From Wuchereria bancrofti (lineage: Eukaryota > Nematoda > Chromadorea > Rhabditida > Onchocercidae): a stretch of 64,000 nucleotides of DNA. The notes beneath the pieces are model-generated. The model worked only from the letters and a program-made list of their open reading frames with translations, did not search any database and had not been told where the DNA came from. The DNA lies in NCBI GenBank assembly GCA_005281725.1, contig SSBO01000009.1, positions 11,339,843-11,403,842 of the forward strand. Reading direction: 5' to 3'. The stretch's first letter is position 1. Each line of letters begins with the position of its first letter. This document shows, in pieces, positions 12,747-24,002 of this stretch. Both the position numbers and the translations under genes were made by a program.

Positions 12747-13653
12747 ATGTCGGACAGTTCATCATCGTTCAGCTCCTTTCTCGATATACCTGATGAAATT
12801 GTCGGTATCGGTCCACCAAGTCCGGAAGATGCTTACGAAGATAGTTCGGTGCTTGCAACCTTATCTCTTTCGGATCCCTCGGCATCACTATTCCACAGCA
12901 CTCCTTTTAGTTCATTCAGCTTTGAATTACGTACGAACAATCTTATCAACAACGAAATTAATGAAGAACAAATGGACTGCACGGCTACAGCACTGAAAAT
13001 GAATGTACCGACTGCAACAGGAAATCGCTACTGGTTACGTGAACGAAAACAAAATGTTGACAAATTTGGAGATGTGAGTTTTTTCTTAAATAATATTTAT
13101 TTAATATATACATATATATATATATATATTTCAGTGAAATTTTATAGTATTACAGTTGTTATACGTGTTAGTTTTTAATATTTGAAAACTTTGGTATTCA
13201 TGGCTGATTTGAAGTAAGTTTTGACAATTTACAAATTATAAATTCCAAATATTTTTCTAGATTGAAAAGAAAGATGCACGGGGTAATGACAACAAAAAAA
13301 GTGAAGAAAAAGACAAAAAAAGTGGGGAAAAGGTGAAAGGTGAAGAGAAAGCAAAAGCTGGAGAAAACGCGAAAGTTGGAGAAAAGACAAAAGGTGATGA
13401 GAAGGCAAAAGGTGATGGAAAGGCAAAAGGCGAAAAGAAGGCAAAGGTTGGGGAAAAGGTGAAAGGTGAGAAAAAAGCAAAAGGTGGGGAGAAAACAAAA
13501 GATGGCGAGAAGGTAAAAGGTAGCGGTACGGATAAGGTAGAAAGTGATCCGGAAAAGTGTGTTGCACATTCACCAATCAAACGAAAGAATTGTGATCAAA
13601 ATTCAAGTGATAATGCTAAACATCGACGTGTAAGCACCGATAAAAGTAATTAG
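12747..13653 (+). CDS. Lysine/glycine-rich hexapeptide-repeat protein, two exons
   Basis: Exon 1 is 12747-13073, a GT-AG intron covers 13074-13260 (GTGAGT donor, TTTTTCTAG acceptor, phase 0), and exon 2 is 13261-13653, ending in TAG. The protein is about 239 residues. The first ~80 residues are Ser- and Asp/Glu-rich (starts MSDSSSSFSSFLDIPDE, then GIGPPSPEDAYED), with no signal peptide or membrane segment. Exon 2 encodes about eleven imperfect six-residue units of the type GEKxKG/GEKKAK, making a highly charged, probably disordered block. The C-terminus has a basic SPIKRKN stretch and ends KHRRVSTDKSN, which could act as a nuclear localisation signal. No enzymatic domain is recognisable. Lys-rich repeat proteins of this kind are typically nucleic-acid or microtubule associated, but that is only inference. 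Splice phase and an intact frame across the repeat support a real gene. Confidence 0.8.
13321..13525 (+). repeat. Coding minisatellite, 18-base units
   Basis: Roughly eleven diverged units of about 18 bases (GGNGAGAAGGNAAAAGGT-like) encode the hexapeptide repeat. The purine-only strand leaves the antisense strand open in all three frames, which creates false minus-strand open frames here. Confidence 0.85.
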
Positions 13654-14529
13654 AGTAAATCAAATGAGAGTAAATGATTTTAAAAAAAAATGATGCAATA
13701 ATCCATTTTTTACCCATGGCTTATTTCTTCAAAAAAATTTTCTTCCAAGTGTTTCGAGTAAAATGGTCTTAAAATGATATGATTTATCAATCAGTCTGTT
13801 TCAATATCTAAAACAGTATAATCCGAAATCATTTATTTTTTTCAATGTTTCAAGGCAATACAAAAATATATAGCCAATTTCTTTATCACTTAAGTGTTTT
13901 TTTAAAAATGGAAAAAAAAAAAGCAAAAATGATTTTTATATTTCACTGCTTAAATCGTCGTCAAATAAAGTTTAATTTAATTGAAGTATTTGTTCCGTGA
14001 TACCATTGTATTGTCAGTATTGAGTAATTGAGCATTTAGCTGTGTATAAACGATTTTTTTTGTATAAAATTTTCATTTCTTTTTTTTTGTTATCTTGCTA
14101 TTACATATTCCGGAATTTGCCAATTGCCGGATTCATTTATAAGAAACATATGAGAAATGCTGCGAATACTTTCGTTTTTTTTATTTTCTCTTTTTTCCTA
14201 CTATCAATCAAAAAAAAAATCACAAATTTTTTTAAAAAAAGCAACGACAAAATTAATATTAATTTAGAAATGTTTATTAATTTTTCTTTCTAGCAAAATA
14301 ATATCATATAAAATTTTCTAATATTATCAGTACTTTCAATATTTCAATGAACTTTTTTTTTAATTTGTACTTCATTTAAGTATAATTTTACTTCAATTAT
14401 TCCAATCATTTGCTTATTTATATGATGCTAGAATGAATAAAATAGAGATAGAAAATTTTTTTAATTTTTAATTGATCAATTTTTTAATTTTTAATTGATC
14501 AATAATTGAATTTACAAAAACTCATAAAA

Positions 14530-14950
14530 ATTGTAGGATTTTCATAACGATCCATATTTAAATTTGTAATTAATTTCAAGGTCAAAAGTGAAAAAAATGA
14601 AACTATTACTAACTACAATTCTTATTAATTTCACAGTAAAAATATCGTTCTAAAGTGAAATTTTTGAAGTTTTTTTTTTTTTTTTTTTTTTTTTGTTTGT
14701 TTAAGTTGTCAAATGATAATGTCAGAATGTAAGCAGGCCATATGCAACGCAAATAAAAATGTCAATTAAGTTCAAAGTAAACATTATTTTTGATGAATTT
14801 TAATTTTTTTTAATCTTAACAGTATTTAATTAAAACGAAATTTAACAGAATTTAAACTTATTTCTTTGTTTAAATTATAGGAACTAATACAAACTTTAGG
14901 ATTTTCATAGCGATCCACGCTTAAATTTGTAATTAAAGCAAATTTCAAAG
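14530..14950. repeat. Diverged direct repeat pair
   Basis: GGATTTTCATAACGATCCA at about 14537 and GGATTTTCATAGCGATCCA at about 14899 begin two similar segments of about 50 bases (both continue with TTAAATTTGTAATTAA and TTTCAA), 362 bases apart. Confidence 0.75.
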
Positions 14951-14982
14951 TTAGTTTAACATTGACATTGACTTACAAAGGG

Positions 14983-15136
14983 AAGCTTTGTCACTATATA
15001 ACAGATGATCGCTTCAAATTCGGTGATTAACACTAACTTACAAGTGATTTTGTCCTGTTAAGGAGACTCTTATCACTTACTGACAGATGATCGTTGCAAA
15101 TTTAATTACCGTTGATTTACAAGTGATTTATCCGGT
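14983..15136. repeat. Diverged tandem duplication of about 80 bases
   Basis: ACAGATGATCGCTTCAAATT (15001) and ACAGATGATCGTTGCAAATT (15083) lie in two adjacent copies. Both are preceded by TCAC-containing sequence and followed by TTACAAGTGATTT (15037, 15118). Confidence 0.75.
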
Positions 15137-15937
15137 GTAATTGATATGAACCATGATCCTAGTTCAGATTGAAAAAGAATCAGTTGTGGGCGTAAGCGTT
15201 TTTCGACCACTCTTATTTAAAAATGGATTAAGATATATATTAGAATTTTCAGTGTTTCTGTATTTTTAAAGGTTTTCAGTTAAGCTTTGTTTCAAAACTA
15301 AATTTTTGAGTTAAGTTTTACCAGCACCTGCATGTTAAGATCAGTGCCCGAGAACGAGTGAATTGGAGCAGTGAGTACAAAAGACGATCATCGGAACTGA
15401 TGTTTCAGTAACACAATATATTGAAAGGCAATATATCGATGGAATAGCAAATGGAAGTTTAATAACGATGATTAGCTAATGTATGGTTACCTTAAAAATT
15501 AACTCTTTCTGGTTAACATATTTTCCGTCAAGTTAAATTTTTGGTGTTTTAAAACTTAATGTTTCTCAGTAATTGGGGTGTCGTGTACAGTTCAAAGTTA
15601 GATGCTGAGCAGCGCATTAGCTAGCTATTGTTATTTGCAACATAAAATAACTTCTTGATATGAGAAATGAAAAAAAAAAAAATGACAACCGCAATTCTAC
15701 TATGCATTCATATATTTTCATTTCCAAAAAATCCTTTGTACTTTCAGAGTAAACCGGTTTAATCGCAGCAAACAAAAAATTGGAGTTGAAGGAGTTCAGT
15801 AACGCAATTTGCTTCTGAAATGTATGCATTTTAAAGCAATTTGTAATACTGTCTATGATAATTTAACTGTAATTTCATTTTTATGCCGCTAGAATGTAAG
15901 ACTGATTATTATTGTACGGAGAAGAACGTTCGCTGGA

Positions 15938-17326
15938 ATGCGGTTGTATCTGGCGATCGCTGTTGTTGTGCTGCTGATGGTATCACAAATAAGGTCGAAT
16001 CACATCATCCCTCCTCACTTATCGCTTTTCATAGAACAGCACTGGTATAACAATGTACGCAGTTGAAATTTAAATTTAAAAGTTGTTATGTTTGCAGAGA
16101 AACAATGGATGATGCATTAGTGACAGAGTGCGATGAGTCTTTTTCAAGAAATTACTGGGCCGTTATAAATGTTTCGAGATCCTAGAAAATATGTTAATCC
16201 TAAAAATCACGATGTGGCATTTACATAATATTAATGTTGTAGATATCACAGATATATCGGTTAAATAATTGCAAATATTCCAAAGTGAAAGTGGAAGCTT
16301 CCAAGAAAATCTTTATCATTGTTAGCAGAACGAATTGGTGCAATGAAGTTATCAAAATGATATTTGGTGCAAGTGCAGAAGCAATGAGGAAGAGCTCGAA
16401 TGTGATTGCATGGGCTACACCATACAATTACACCAGATCGATAGATCCAGTAAATAAGATAGTCTAAATCTACCTGTTATGATGACTGATTGATTGATTG
16501 ACAACAAAAAGAGGCGTACCAGAACTGACCTTAATTGATTGTAATTGCTATAGGAAAGAAAACAAATTTGTTCGAACTTTTCGTTGCATCAAAGTTAAAT
16601 GATTTCGAATATCGCTGCTAGATTAAAAGTTCAACAAAATGTTTTGCGCAAGAAATTGTTTCTGCACCAATAGCAGACTGATAGCGTAAGCTTCATTTTA
16701 CCTCAGGAAATATTTGTAGAGTAACAGATGCCATGATGATGCATACTTTGATAACGCTACCAGAACTGCTTATGGATTAGCTAAAGTGGATTTGTTTTGT
16801 CGTAAATGGCGATTAAATTTGTTGCCACGGATTTGGAAACGATCTGTTCAGGAAAATAAGCAGAAGAAGCAGGAGCATCATCCATTCAAAGGTCTTCTTA
16901 AGTGAACTTCATTGAAAACCTATTATTTCATTACTCCTTGTCAATGCCAATATTTCGAGAGATCTGTCCATTTCTCACTTTACTTAAAACATAATATATC
17001 ATCATTTTATAGATATATTTTTTAGTTAGTATCCATGAAAGCAACGAAAGCTTTATCACAATTACAATTGGCGTGTTGTTGTACGTCATTTTGGGAGTGT
17101 GCTTTTTGGCCGCCAACTTGGCATACTTGTTCGGAATATTCATTGTTTATGACTCATCTGTCGCCGAAGAAGTGAGTTGACTTTTTAACTGCTAAGAACA
17201 TGAAAAAATAAGCGTGAAATATAGCAGATGAAAAGCGGTACAACGAGTAGATGTCGAATCATTGTTGAGTCATTATTTGACTTTAATGATTTCTGTGTAA
17301 GTGCTTGCACCACTGCCGATTTGTAG
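15938..17326 (+). CDS. Signal-peptide membrane protein of unknown family, five exons
   Basis: Best model: exon 1 15938-16054, exon 2 16252-16449, exon 3 16720-16901, exon 4 17030-17171 (17026 is an alternative acceptor), exon 5 from 17228. Exons 1-3 and the exon 4/5 junction are phase 0 with clean signals (donors GTAAATAAG at 16450, GTGAGTTG after exon 4, GTAAGTG at 17297). Exon 1 starts with a classic signal peptide (MRLYLAIAVVVLLMVSQ). Exon 2 has two Cys (NNCKYSKVK, TNWCNEV) and an N-glycosylation sequon (NYTR). Exon 3 carries CHDDAYFDNATRT and a basic stretch. Exon 4 encodes a strong hydrophobic segment (TIGVLLYVILGVCFLAANLA). Exon 5 adds MKSGTTSRCRIIVES...NDFC, then either reads through to TAG at 17324-17326 or splices on. 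I recognise no family. The predicted topology is a secreted N-terminal domain with one C-terminal membrane segment and a short tail. A coding-looking segment at 16098-16187 does not fit the splice phase and is left out. Confidence 0.6.
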
Positions 17327-18512
17327 GGAATGCCGAGTAAATTTGAGTTCGAGTTCTGAGGGGAGGAAAGATGTTAAATAGAGAAAAAGCAGAAAAAATA
17401 AAGAAAGAGGTAGGTAGTAATGAAATAGCTTTCAGGACAAAAAAAGATCGTCAAGTGACGAGTCACAATAGATGAAGTGATAAGGATGGCACGAAAGGTC
17501 GAGCGAGGTAGAATTGAGCTCGTAAGTGAGAAAGTGTTAAAATAGTGAAATGCAGTAAAAAAGGAAGATGATAATGCGTAACCAAAAAGGGTGCATGCTT
17601 GTGTTATCCAACTTTTCATTTTCATCTCTTTTCCACTTATATGTATAGCACACATTTCATTTTCATTTGAAATTATGATCGTCTACAAAACATGAAAAAT
17701 ATTTGACGAAGTTTCAGCTTAGATATGTTGCATTAGGACAAACAATTATTAATTGCAACATTAGTCATATTTCATCTTGCAACAGTGTATGCTCGGTCAG
17801 TCGTACCAGTCAGTCAATCTATTTCTCAGTTTGATAGTAGCAGTGTTGATGAAAGAATTTACAAGTTGCTTAGTCTCAACAGTGCTACTATTTCAAGACT
17901 TACTTTCCATGACATAGGACAGTAATGCAGGCCTAGAAAGAGAATGTTTTCTGAAGAACAGAAGAGCACTTAAAGTATGCAAATGTATAGTAGTGTCATT
18001 TTTAAGTGTATAGGGTAAGTCTTTAATTAAAAATCTTTTCATAAACCCAAAGATATGGAAAACACAACATTGCATCATATTTTACTTCTCTAAGATCATT
18101 ATTGATCGAGTTTAAAAAAGTTTAGCTGAGTGCTTTTGAAATTGATCACTAGTAACCCATTATAATTCATCATGTTTGAATATTTATTTGTTCCACTAGA
18201 AACTTTAATAATTTCTCATCTGTTACATATTTTGCTTGTTATCTTCAAATTGAATTTCTATTATTTATTCAGTCACATACGTATTAAGTTTAAAAAAGAA
18301 AAGAAAAAACGGTAATAAACGTTTTTTTTTGATGACAGTAAGAGAAAAGATAAATGAATGAGTAATAATGGGACATTCAAACAACAAAGAGAATAGTTTA
18401 TTAAAATGGCCGTAATCTTTCAACTATGAAAGAGTTTACGAAAGGAAGGAGAGGGCTCGAAAGTTCATTATAGCAGCGAGGAATGATGGATAATGGTTGG
18501 TAATTGCTGCGT

Positions 18513-18565
18513 ATGCAAGCATGTCGTCGTCATATGATGCGCATATGACGACGACATGCTTGCAT
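18513..18565. repeat. Perfect 24-base inverted repeat with 5-base loop
   Basis: The left arm (18513-18536) contains GCAAGCATGTCGTCGTCATA. The right arm (18542-18565) contains its exact complement TATGACGACGACATGCTTGC. The loop is ATGCG. All 24 pairs match, so RNA or extruded DNA would form a very stable hairpin. It lies about 1.2 kb downstream of the membrane-protein gene in otherwise empty DNA. The five-base loop is shorter than in most animal microRNA precursors, and no terminal repeats or transposase are seen. Confidence 0.95.
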
Positions 18566-21500
18566 GCGACAAATCTTTGACGACGATAGGCCGCGCTATC
18601 TTCACTTTACCTAAAAGTCAGAAATTCAGAACCTCACAAACCGTTTTCATTGAAATTCCCATGATCTCAATAATTTCACGCTATCTAACAAAGCTGTCTG
18701 ATCTTTGTCTCCAACTATCGTAGCAAAAAAAAGACCCGATCAGGCGGGAATAATTTTTTATTTTTGCTATTATTTTTATTGGTTCATTGATTTAATAATT
18801 TTCTTTAATAACTGAAGAAAATGCACTATCATCATGAGCTTTTACCAATGATATTATTTTTGACCAGTACCGAAATCAGATACAAAACCATAAGATGGGA
18901 TAACTTTCGACTTCCTTGCAAACTTTTAGCAACTATTAATCTCCTTTGTATTGCCTTTCTAGAAATGGATCAATATTTGTGATTATATTGCTAATTTCAC
19001 GAGGCTATTTGAAACTGTGTGTCGAGAAAGTTTTTATATATTTCTATTCTTTATTGTATGTTTTTTACGATATCGTACAATATCATATTTATACAATAAT
19101 AACAAAGAATGAATAAGATAAATATTAATTATACCAACAGTTCACTAAATGTTAATCAAACTAGCATACTTCTGCTCCAACACTGTTTTTACTGCTTAAC
19201 ATTAAAACTGAATTCCCTCTGCTGTTCCACTCCTTTTAAACCCCTCGAGTACTTGTCGTCTTTTGGCGATGAACTCTATTCCAGATCAGGTTCTTGCTAT
19301 CCCTATTTTATTGACTGGACTCGTTTCAGTCGTCGTTGCTGACCCATGATTGAATTCCAGGGTGTTATTTCACTTTATTTGTTTGCGTGTGAGTCGAACA
19401 TATTTGTATTTGTCATTTTGCTTATTGACTTCTTTAAAATTCTTAACTTAATTTGACTTTTTAGCAACTTTACATACTGGTGAGAATATCAAGCAGTAGA
19501 AAAAGTATAAGTGGACATTCTTTTCTGATATGTGCCATAGAAATTATAAGGAATTGATGATATTGCACCACGCATTGGTAAAGTTTAGGTAGCACAAAGC
19601 TATAGCCATTTTATTTGGTATTATTATACTGCTATATGTATATATTAGATAAAAGAACTCAACAATTCAGAAATTGAAAGAAGTTAAAGTTGTCAGTGCG
19701 AGTGCAGCAGATTTGAGGATTGCAACTTTTTGCTGGGGAAGTTTTGAAATAATCGTCAACGAGCTAGTGAAAAATGTATGGACCGAGATTTAACGACAAA
19801 TGTTTTATGTAACAAAGTCAATCTTGTTCATCCTGTTACATTCGAAATTGTTTCGTTGGGTTTCAAAAACAATTAGGGATATTTTTTTTTTTTTTTTGGA
19901 TATTTCAGGATGCCATTATTATTACCGACACAAAGCTATATCCAATTAATCAATGAATGTTATTTCATTAAGCAAATGTGGAAGCTAAAAAGGGTAAAAC
20001 ATAATTTCCACTCTTAAAACATGACTTACCAAGTTTTTTACGAAGTGTAAAGTGTCATTTTGAAACTTTACCAATTTTCAACTAAATTAAAGTCTTTAAT
20101 GAAGACGTAACGGACAACGAAGTTTTTTTTAATCAAGTTTCAAGAGTTACTATTTTGCTCCCAGTGATACTTTTTTGTGTAATGGTAATCTCATGATGAA
20201 ATTACAAAATGAAGATGGTGTTTTTTCATCGTAATTTCATGTGAAATTTCATGAGATCAGACTAGCTGGATAGTCAAGTATCAGCTAACGCTTAATCGCT
20301 GAGATAAATATTTTGGAAGCAGAAAACATATCCCATTCATTATTTAGGAAAAAGATAATCAGTAAATGATCTCATACTTATGTGCTATATTGTTCGTTAG
20401 ACTTCTAGAAGCTTAAATGTGTTAAACTTCGACAATGAATGTTTGAAAGTATGATTCATTTCTGTTCTAAATTTTTTGATCATTTTTGAAATTTAGCATA
20501 GGAAGAAATAAAATTCAACGACTAGAAGAAATAACACAGTTGCAAGTTTTTGTCATCCGTTACCTTAAATACTGATGAATTACTTAAATAAACTTCAGAA
20601 GTGGGGTAACAAATTCTCTTTTGGGAAGTAAAAATAATGGAACGAAAACAAAAATACTTTACATTGTTCGAATGAGATAGAAACAATATAGTTTACAGAA
20701 ATCTTGGAAGTTATAACTGTTGATATGACAAAAATTTTAGCTTATCTTATTAATGACGACGTGCTGTTGTCAAATATTGCAGTTGCAATTTCTGCATTCT
20801 TCTGTTTTCGATCCTTCTTATCATTCATGTCTTTTTTTTTTTTTTTTGATTAAGTTCGGGATTGTCCGGAACAACCATTCATTTAGCATTGCATGTAATG
20901 TATAACTTGATTCGAATACAATGAAATTTGAATTGAATAGGATAAAATTAGTCAAACGAATTGTCAAAATGATGTTACGCTATCGTGGAATCAAACCATC
21001 ATCACTTTTACTAAAACTAAACTAAAAAGTTCTTATTCTGTTTTTGTACGGAGTACGGAAATGATTTAGAGGATTGCTTACTTCAATGCACATACTTTTT
21101 CCGGTATCTCATATTTGGAAGTCTTTCAGTGGAGCAGTCGTTCAAAGTTATGGAATGAAGTAGTAACAGACGATTAAGTTAAATGGAATAAATAAATAAA
21201 AGTGGTGGTAGATGAAGGATGAAGCGGTAACAGGATAAGAAGGTTAATTGACTGAATAATTCGTTGCAGAAAAGTTTATTGAAGTAATGAAAAGAGAAAA
21301 TGTGGCATGAGAAGAACATACTTTAAAAGGAGAGAGAAAAGATCAAACAGTGGTTGAAGTTTGGAAGTAGCCTAAGTTGGTTATAGGAGGATGCTATACC
21401 TGAATGAAAACTGAGAGTAGTGGTGAAATAAAAAAGACGGAAATGTTCAGAATTAGTTTTTCATTTTCACAGTTTTAACTTTATCTAAACTAGTGACCTC

Positions 21501-22043
21501 AGCTGCTACAGGTAAATCTATATGATGATATTTGTAAAGAAATATGAATGCTATGTGGTTTTCGGGAAATTTGACAGATTTTCCACAACTGTTTACTTTT
21601 CTCGACACTTTAATAGTGGCCAAGCTTTAGAAAGTGCTAATAATATGCTGCTACTATTTGTTGAAGGATAATCTGTGAGGGTAAAAGGTATATATGTGAT
21701 ATTACATTTCGTGCATTTCGTCGGTGCATCGGTATCTCATCAAGAATAACCAAAAGGTTTTTTTTGTGGTTTTTCTTCTTCGTGGCAGTAATGGAAGTTT
21801 CAACTTGAGCAATCTCAAGTTGAAGCTGCTCGTAATGGCGATCTCATTGTCTCAAACATATCGGTCAGTGCTTCATTCATCTTGCACAGCCATCTTACCT
21901 TTCAACTTACCTCTCCTTTATTCCATTTCCAAGCATCATTCGTTAAGAGCAAAGTTTCTTTTCTTATTTAATAAGACGATCTACTGATAGCGCACAATGA
22001 ATTAAATTGAACAGCTCATCGACCAGGTGACAATAATACCCCG

Positions 22044-22130
22044 TCACACACACACACACACACACAGACGCATACATACATAGACACACATATGTATATA
22101 CAGGTAGACGTGCATACATATATATATATG
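22044..22130. repeat. (CA)n / (TA)n microsatellite cluster
   Basis: About 11 CA units at 22044-22066, followed by ACATACATA-type and TATATATATA runs to about 22130. Confidence 0.9.
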
Positions 22131-22881
22131 TACACACAGCATGCATGAGAAGAGAGCACGGAATTCGAATGGGGTCGGTAAAACCTTGTCGATTGAAATT
22201 GCTCAAATCATGTTTCGGCAGGTGACAATGTCCGGAAAGTTGACGTGAGCTGAATCAACGATCAAGAGAAAATATTGTGCTAGCAATTCTTCATTGGTTA
22301 TTACATTGAATTACGGTCTGTCAGTCAGATGACACAAGATAGGACAAGAATTTTATGAAATATATAGTGCCTACATTATTGGTATCATCGCAAAACTCAC
22401 TACGTCGTTGAATTGTCATCGTGATATTCTATCTTGATTACGTGAACTAAATTTTTCTAGATAAACAAAGACAATGAAATTCGCAAATGGAAGTGAAAGG
22501 TTAGAAATGCATATTTTTAATGGTGAAAGGAAAAATGTGGAAGGGGCGACGGGTCAGCCAGTTAGTGTACCAATAGTCCACTATGATCACGAGCCACGTT
22601 CACGGTTAGTCTTTAGCGAGAAGCAATCTTTGAAGTGAATCTGATTCAATTTTGGCCTTAAATATTTGGTACAATAACCAACGAATTCTCACCAAAATTT
22701 AAACTGTTATGTTAGCATTTTTTTTTACTTAAATATTTGACTGTCATCTCCCGTTCCTTGTTTGTTTCGATCAAATTTTTCACTTTCAAAAATTTCTAAT
22801 AGCTCTTTTTTCAGATGTCGGCCATCCGAAAGGATGGAATACATCCTACTTCAACGACCACAACAATTATTTGACTCCGAA

Positions 22882-23304
22882 ATGGTTATTCCCCTGTTGC
22901 TACTTAGGATTTTTTTTTCTTTGATTTCCATGAACTTCCGTAAACAACCTCCGTAAGCTATACATATACTGCTATCATTTTGCATCTCATACTGGAATTA
23001 TGCTTAGGCTTTGTCTGCCTCCACTCTGGAAGTTACATCAATGGTGATGTCCCGTGACCCGTGGTACCTTTACTGCACACTCAAACATTGCCGTGCGTAG
23101 ATTAATAGCTTTCTCTAATTTGCAAGTACATGTAACGAGTAATGAAAATTCATTTAGACAAGTTTGCCAAGGAAGGAAGATGCGAAGGAAATATCTCAGT
23201 CGATGTTCATTGGAAATGAAGGTCCATCTGTGATCGTCAAAGCTGCTGTCTGTCTTATCGCCCTTACTATTATGGTTATTTGCTTGTGTTTCCTTTTCGC
23301 ATAA
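22882..23304 (+). CDS. Possible small secreted or membrane-anchored protein (tentative)
   Basis: Two exons look real, but the model between them is unresolved. At 22882 an ATG opens MVIPLLLLRIFFSLISMN, a good signal peptide, with candidate donors at 22940 (CGTAAAC) and 22953 (CCGTAAGC). At 23158-23304, after a CATTTAG acceptor, a frame reads TSLPRKEDAKEISQ...GNEGPS, then a hydrophobic C-terminus (VKAAVCLIALTIMVICLCFL) ending in TAA. A hydrophobic end like this fits a tail membrane segment or a GPI-attachment signal. A middle exon near 23013-23098 carries Cys residues but does not join both neighbours in phase. The family is unknown. Confidence 0.35.
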
Positions 23305-24002
23305 ACTGAATGTTTGTTTATCCTACCTTTACCGCTTTACCAACCTTTCCGTTAAAATTGTAAAGTCGACAATTACTATGTATTTTCAGCGGACACTTCC
23401 GATTGCATAATACTACTCTCACGAATCATCCTGCATCCGGTAGATCATCACAAAGTTTAAGGATGTTGTCTAGCTGTGCATCGATCTAAGTAGATACAAT
23501 TGAAAATGTGCAAGTATTCACAAAATTAATAACGACAACAAATTTTATAATTTCTTCAAAATATTGCTTTATGCAACATAATGGAAAAGCTTCGAAATGA
23601 ACTACATATGTCAGGTGACTAACTACAATAGAGAACCTACTTTAAGCCATCACCAACTTGTAAAAGCAATCGAGAAACATTCACCGTACAAGATTACTCA
23701 TACTAGAACAACAATAAGTTAGAAAACTTCGACACAATGCTTGGGATCAAGGATTGACGAAAACAATATATATCATAACCAGAATGAAATGAATTATTCC
23801 GATATTTTCGCTTACTTAAAGGCAACAAAAATATGCTCATTATGGATATAAAACAGTGATGTAGAAGAAATTCTCCGAGAAAAATTCAAAAATTATGTTT
23901 AATTAAAATAGCGTAAGAAAATACAGCTCATCAGACTATGGAACGAGCAAGCAACTAAAGTGGAGAGGGATTATAATTGGAGTCGAGTATGGATGCTCTT
24001 GG
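23305..24002. other. Intergenic interval
   Basis: 3' flank of the possible small gene (plus) and of nicastrin (minus). Nothing else recognisable. Confidence 0.5.

Larger units (their letters stand above)
13660..15930. other. Non-coding stretch with dispersed short duplications
   Basis: 3' flank of the repeat-protein gene and 5' flank of the next gene. Poly-A/T tracts are frequent (for example about 24 T near 14671). Two sets of diverged direct repeats are listed separately. No exon was supported. Confidence 0.55.
17330..22800. other. Gene-poor stretch
   Basis: No exon could be supported on either strand. Contains the hairpin at 18513-18565 and CA/TA microsatellites near 22.05-22.13 kb. Open frames at 17374 (minus), 19109 (plus), 21724 (plus) and 21964 (minus) lack splice context and recognisable motifs. 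Confidence 0.5.

Noticed and set aside
13198..13580. Three overlapping minus-strand open frames of 107-123 codons
   Set aside because: They are the complement of the purine-rich coding repeat of the plus-strand gene, which cannot produce stop codons in the antisense direction. Their Phe/Ser/Leu repeats mirror the Lys/Gly/Glu repeat.
16098..16187. Coding-looking segment (ETMDDALVTECDESF) between exons 1 and 2 of the 16-kb gene
   Set aside because: It needs a phase-2 entry that exon 1 cannot supply without creating a stop, whereas exon 1 joins exon 2 (16252) cleanly in phase 0.
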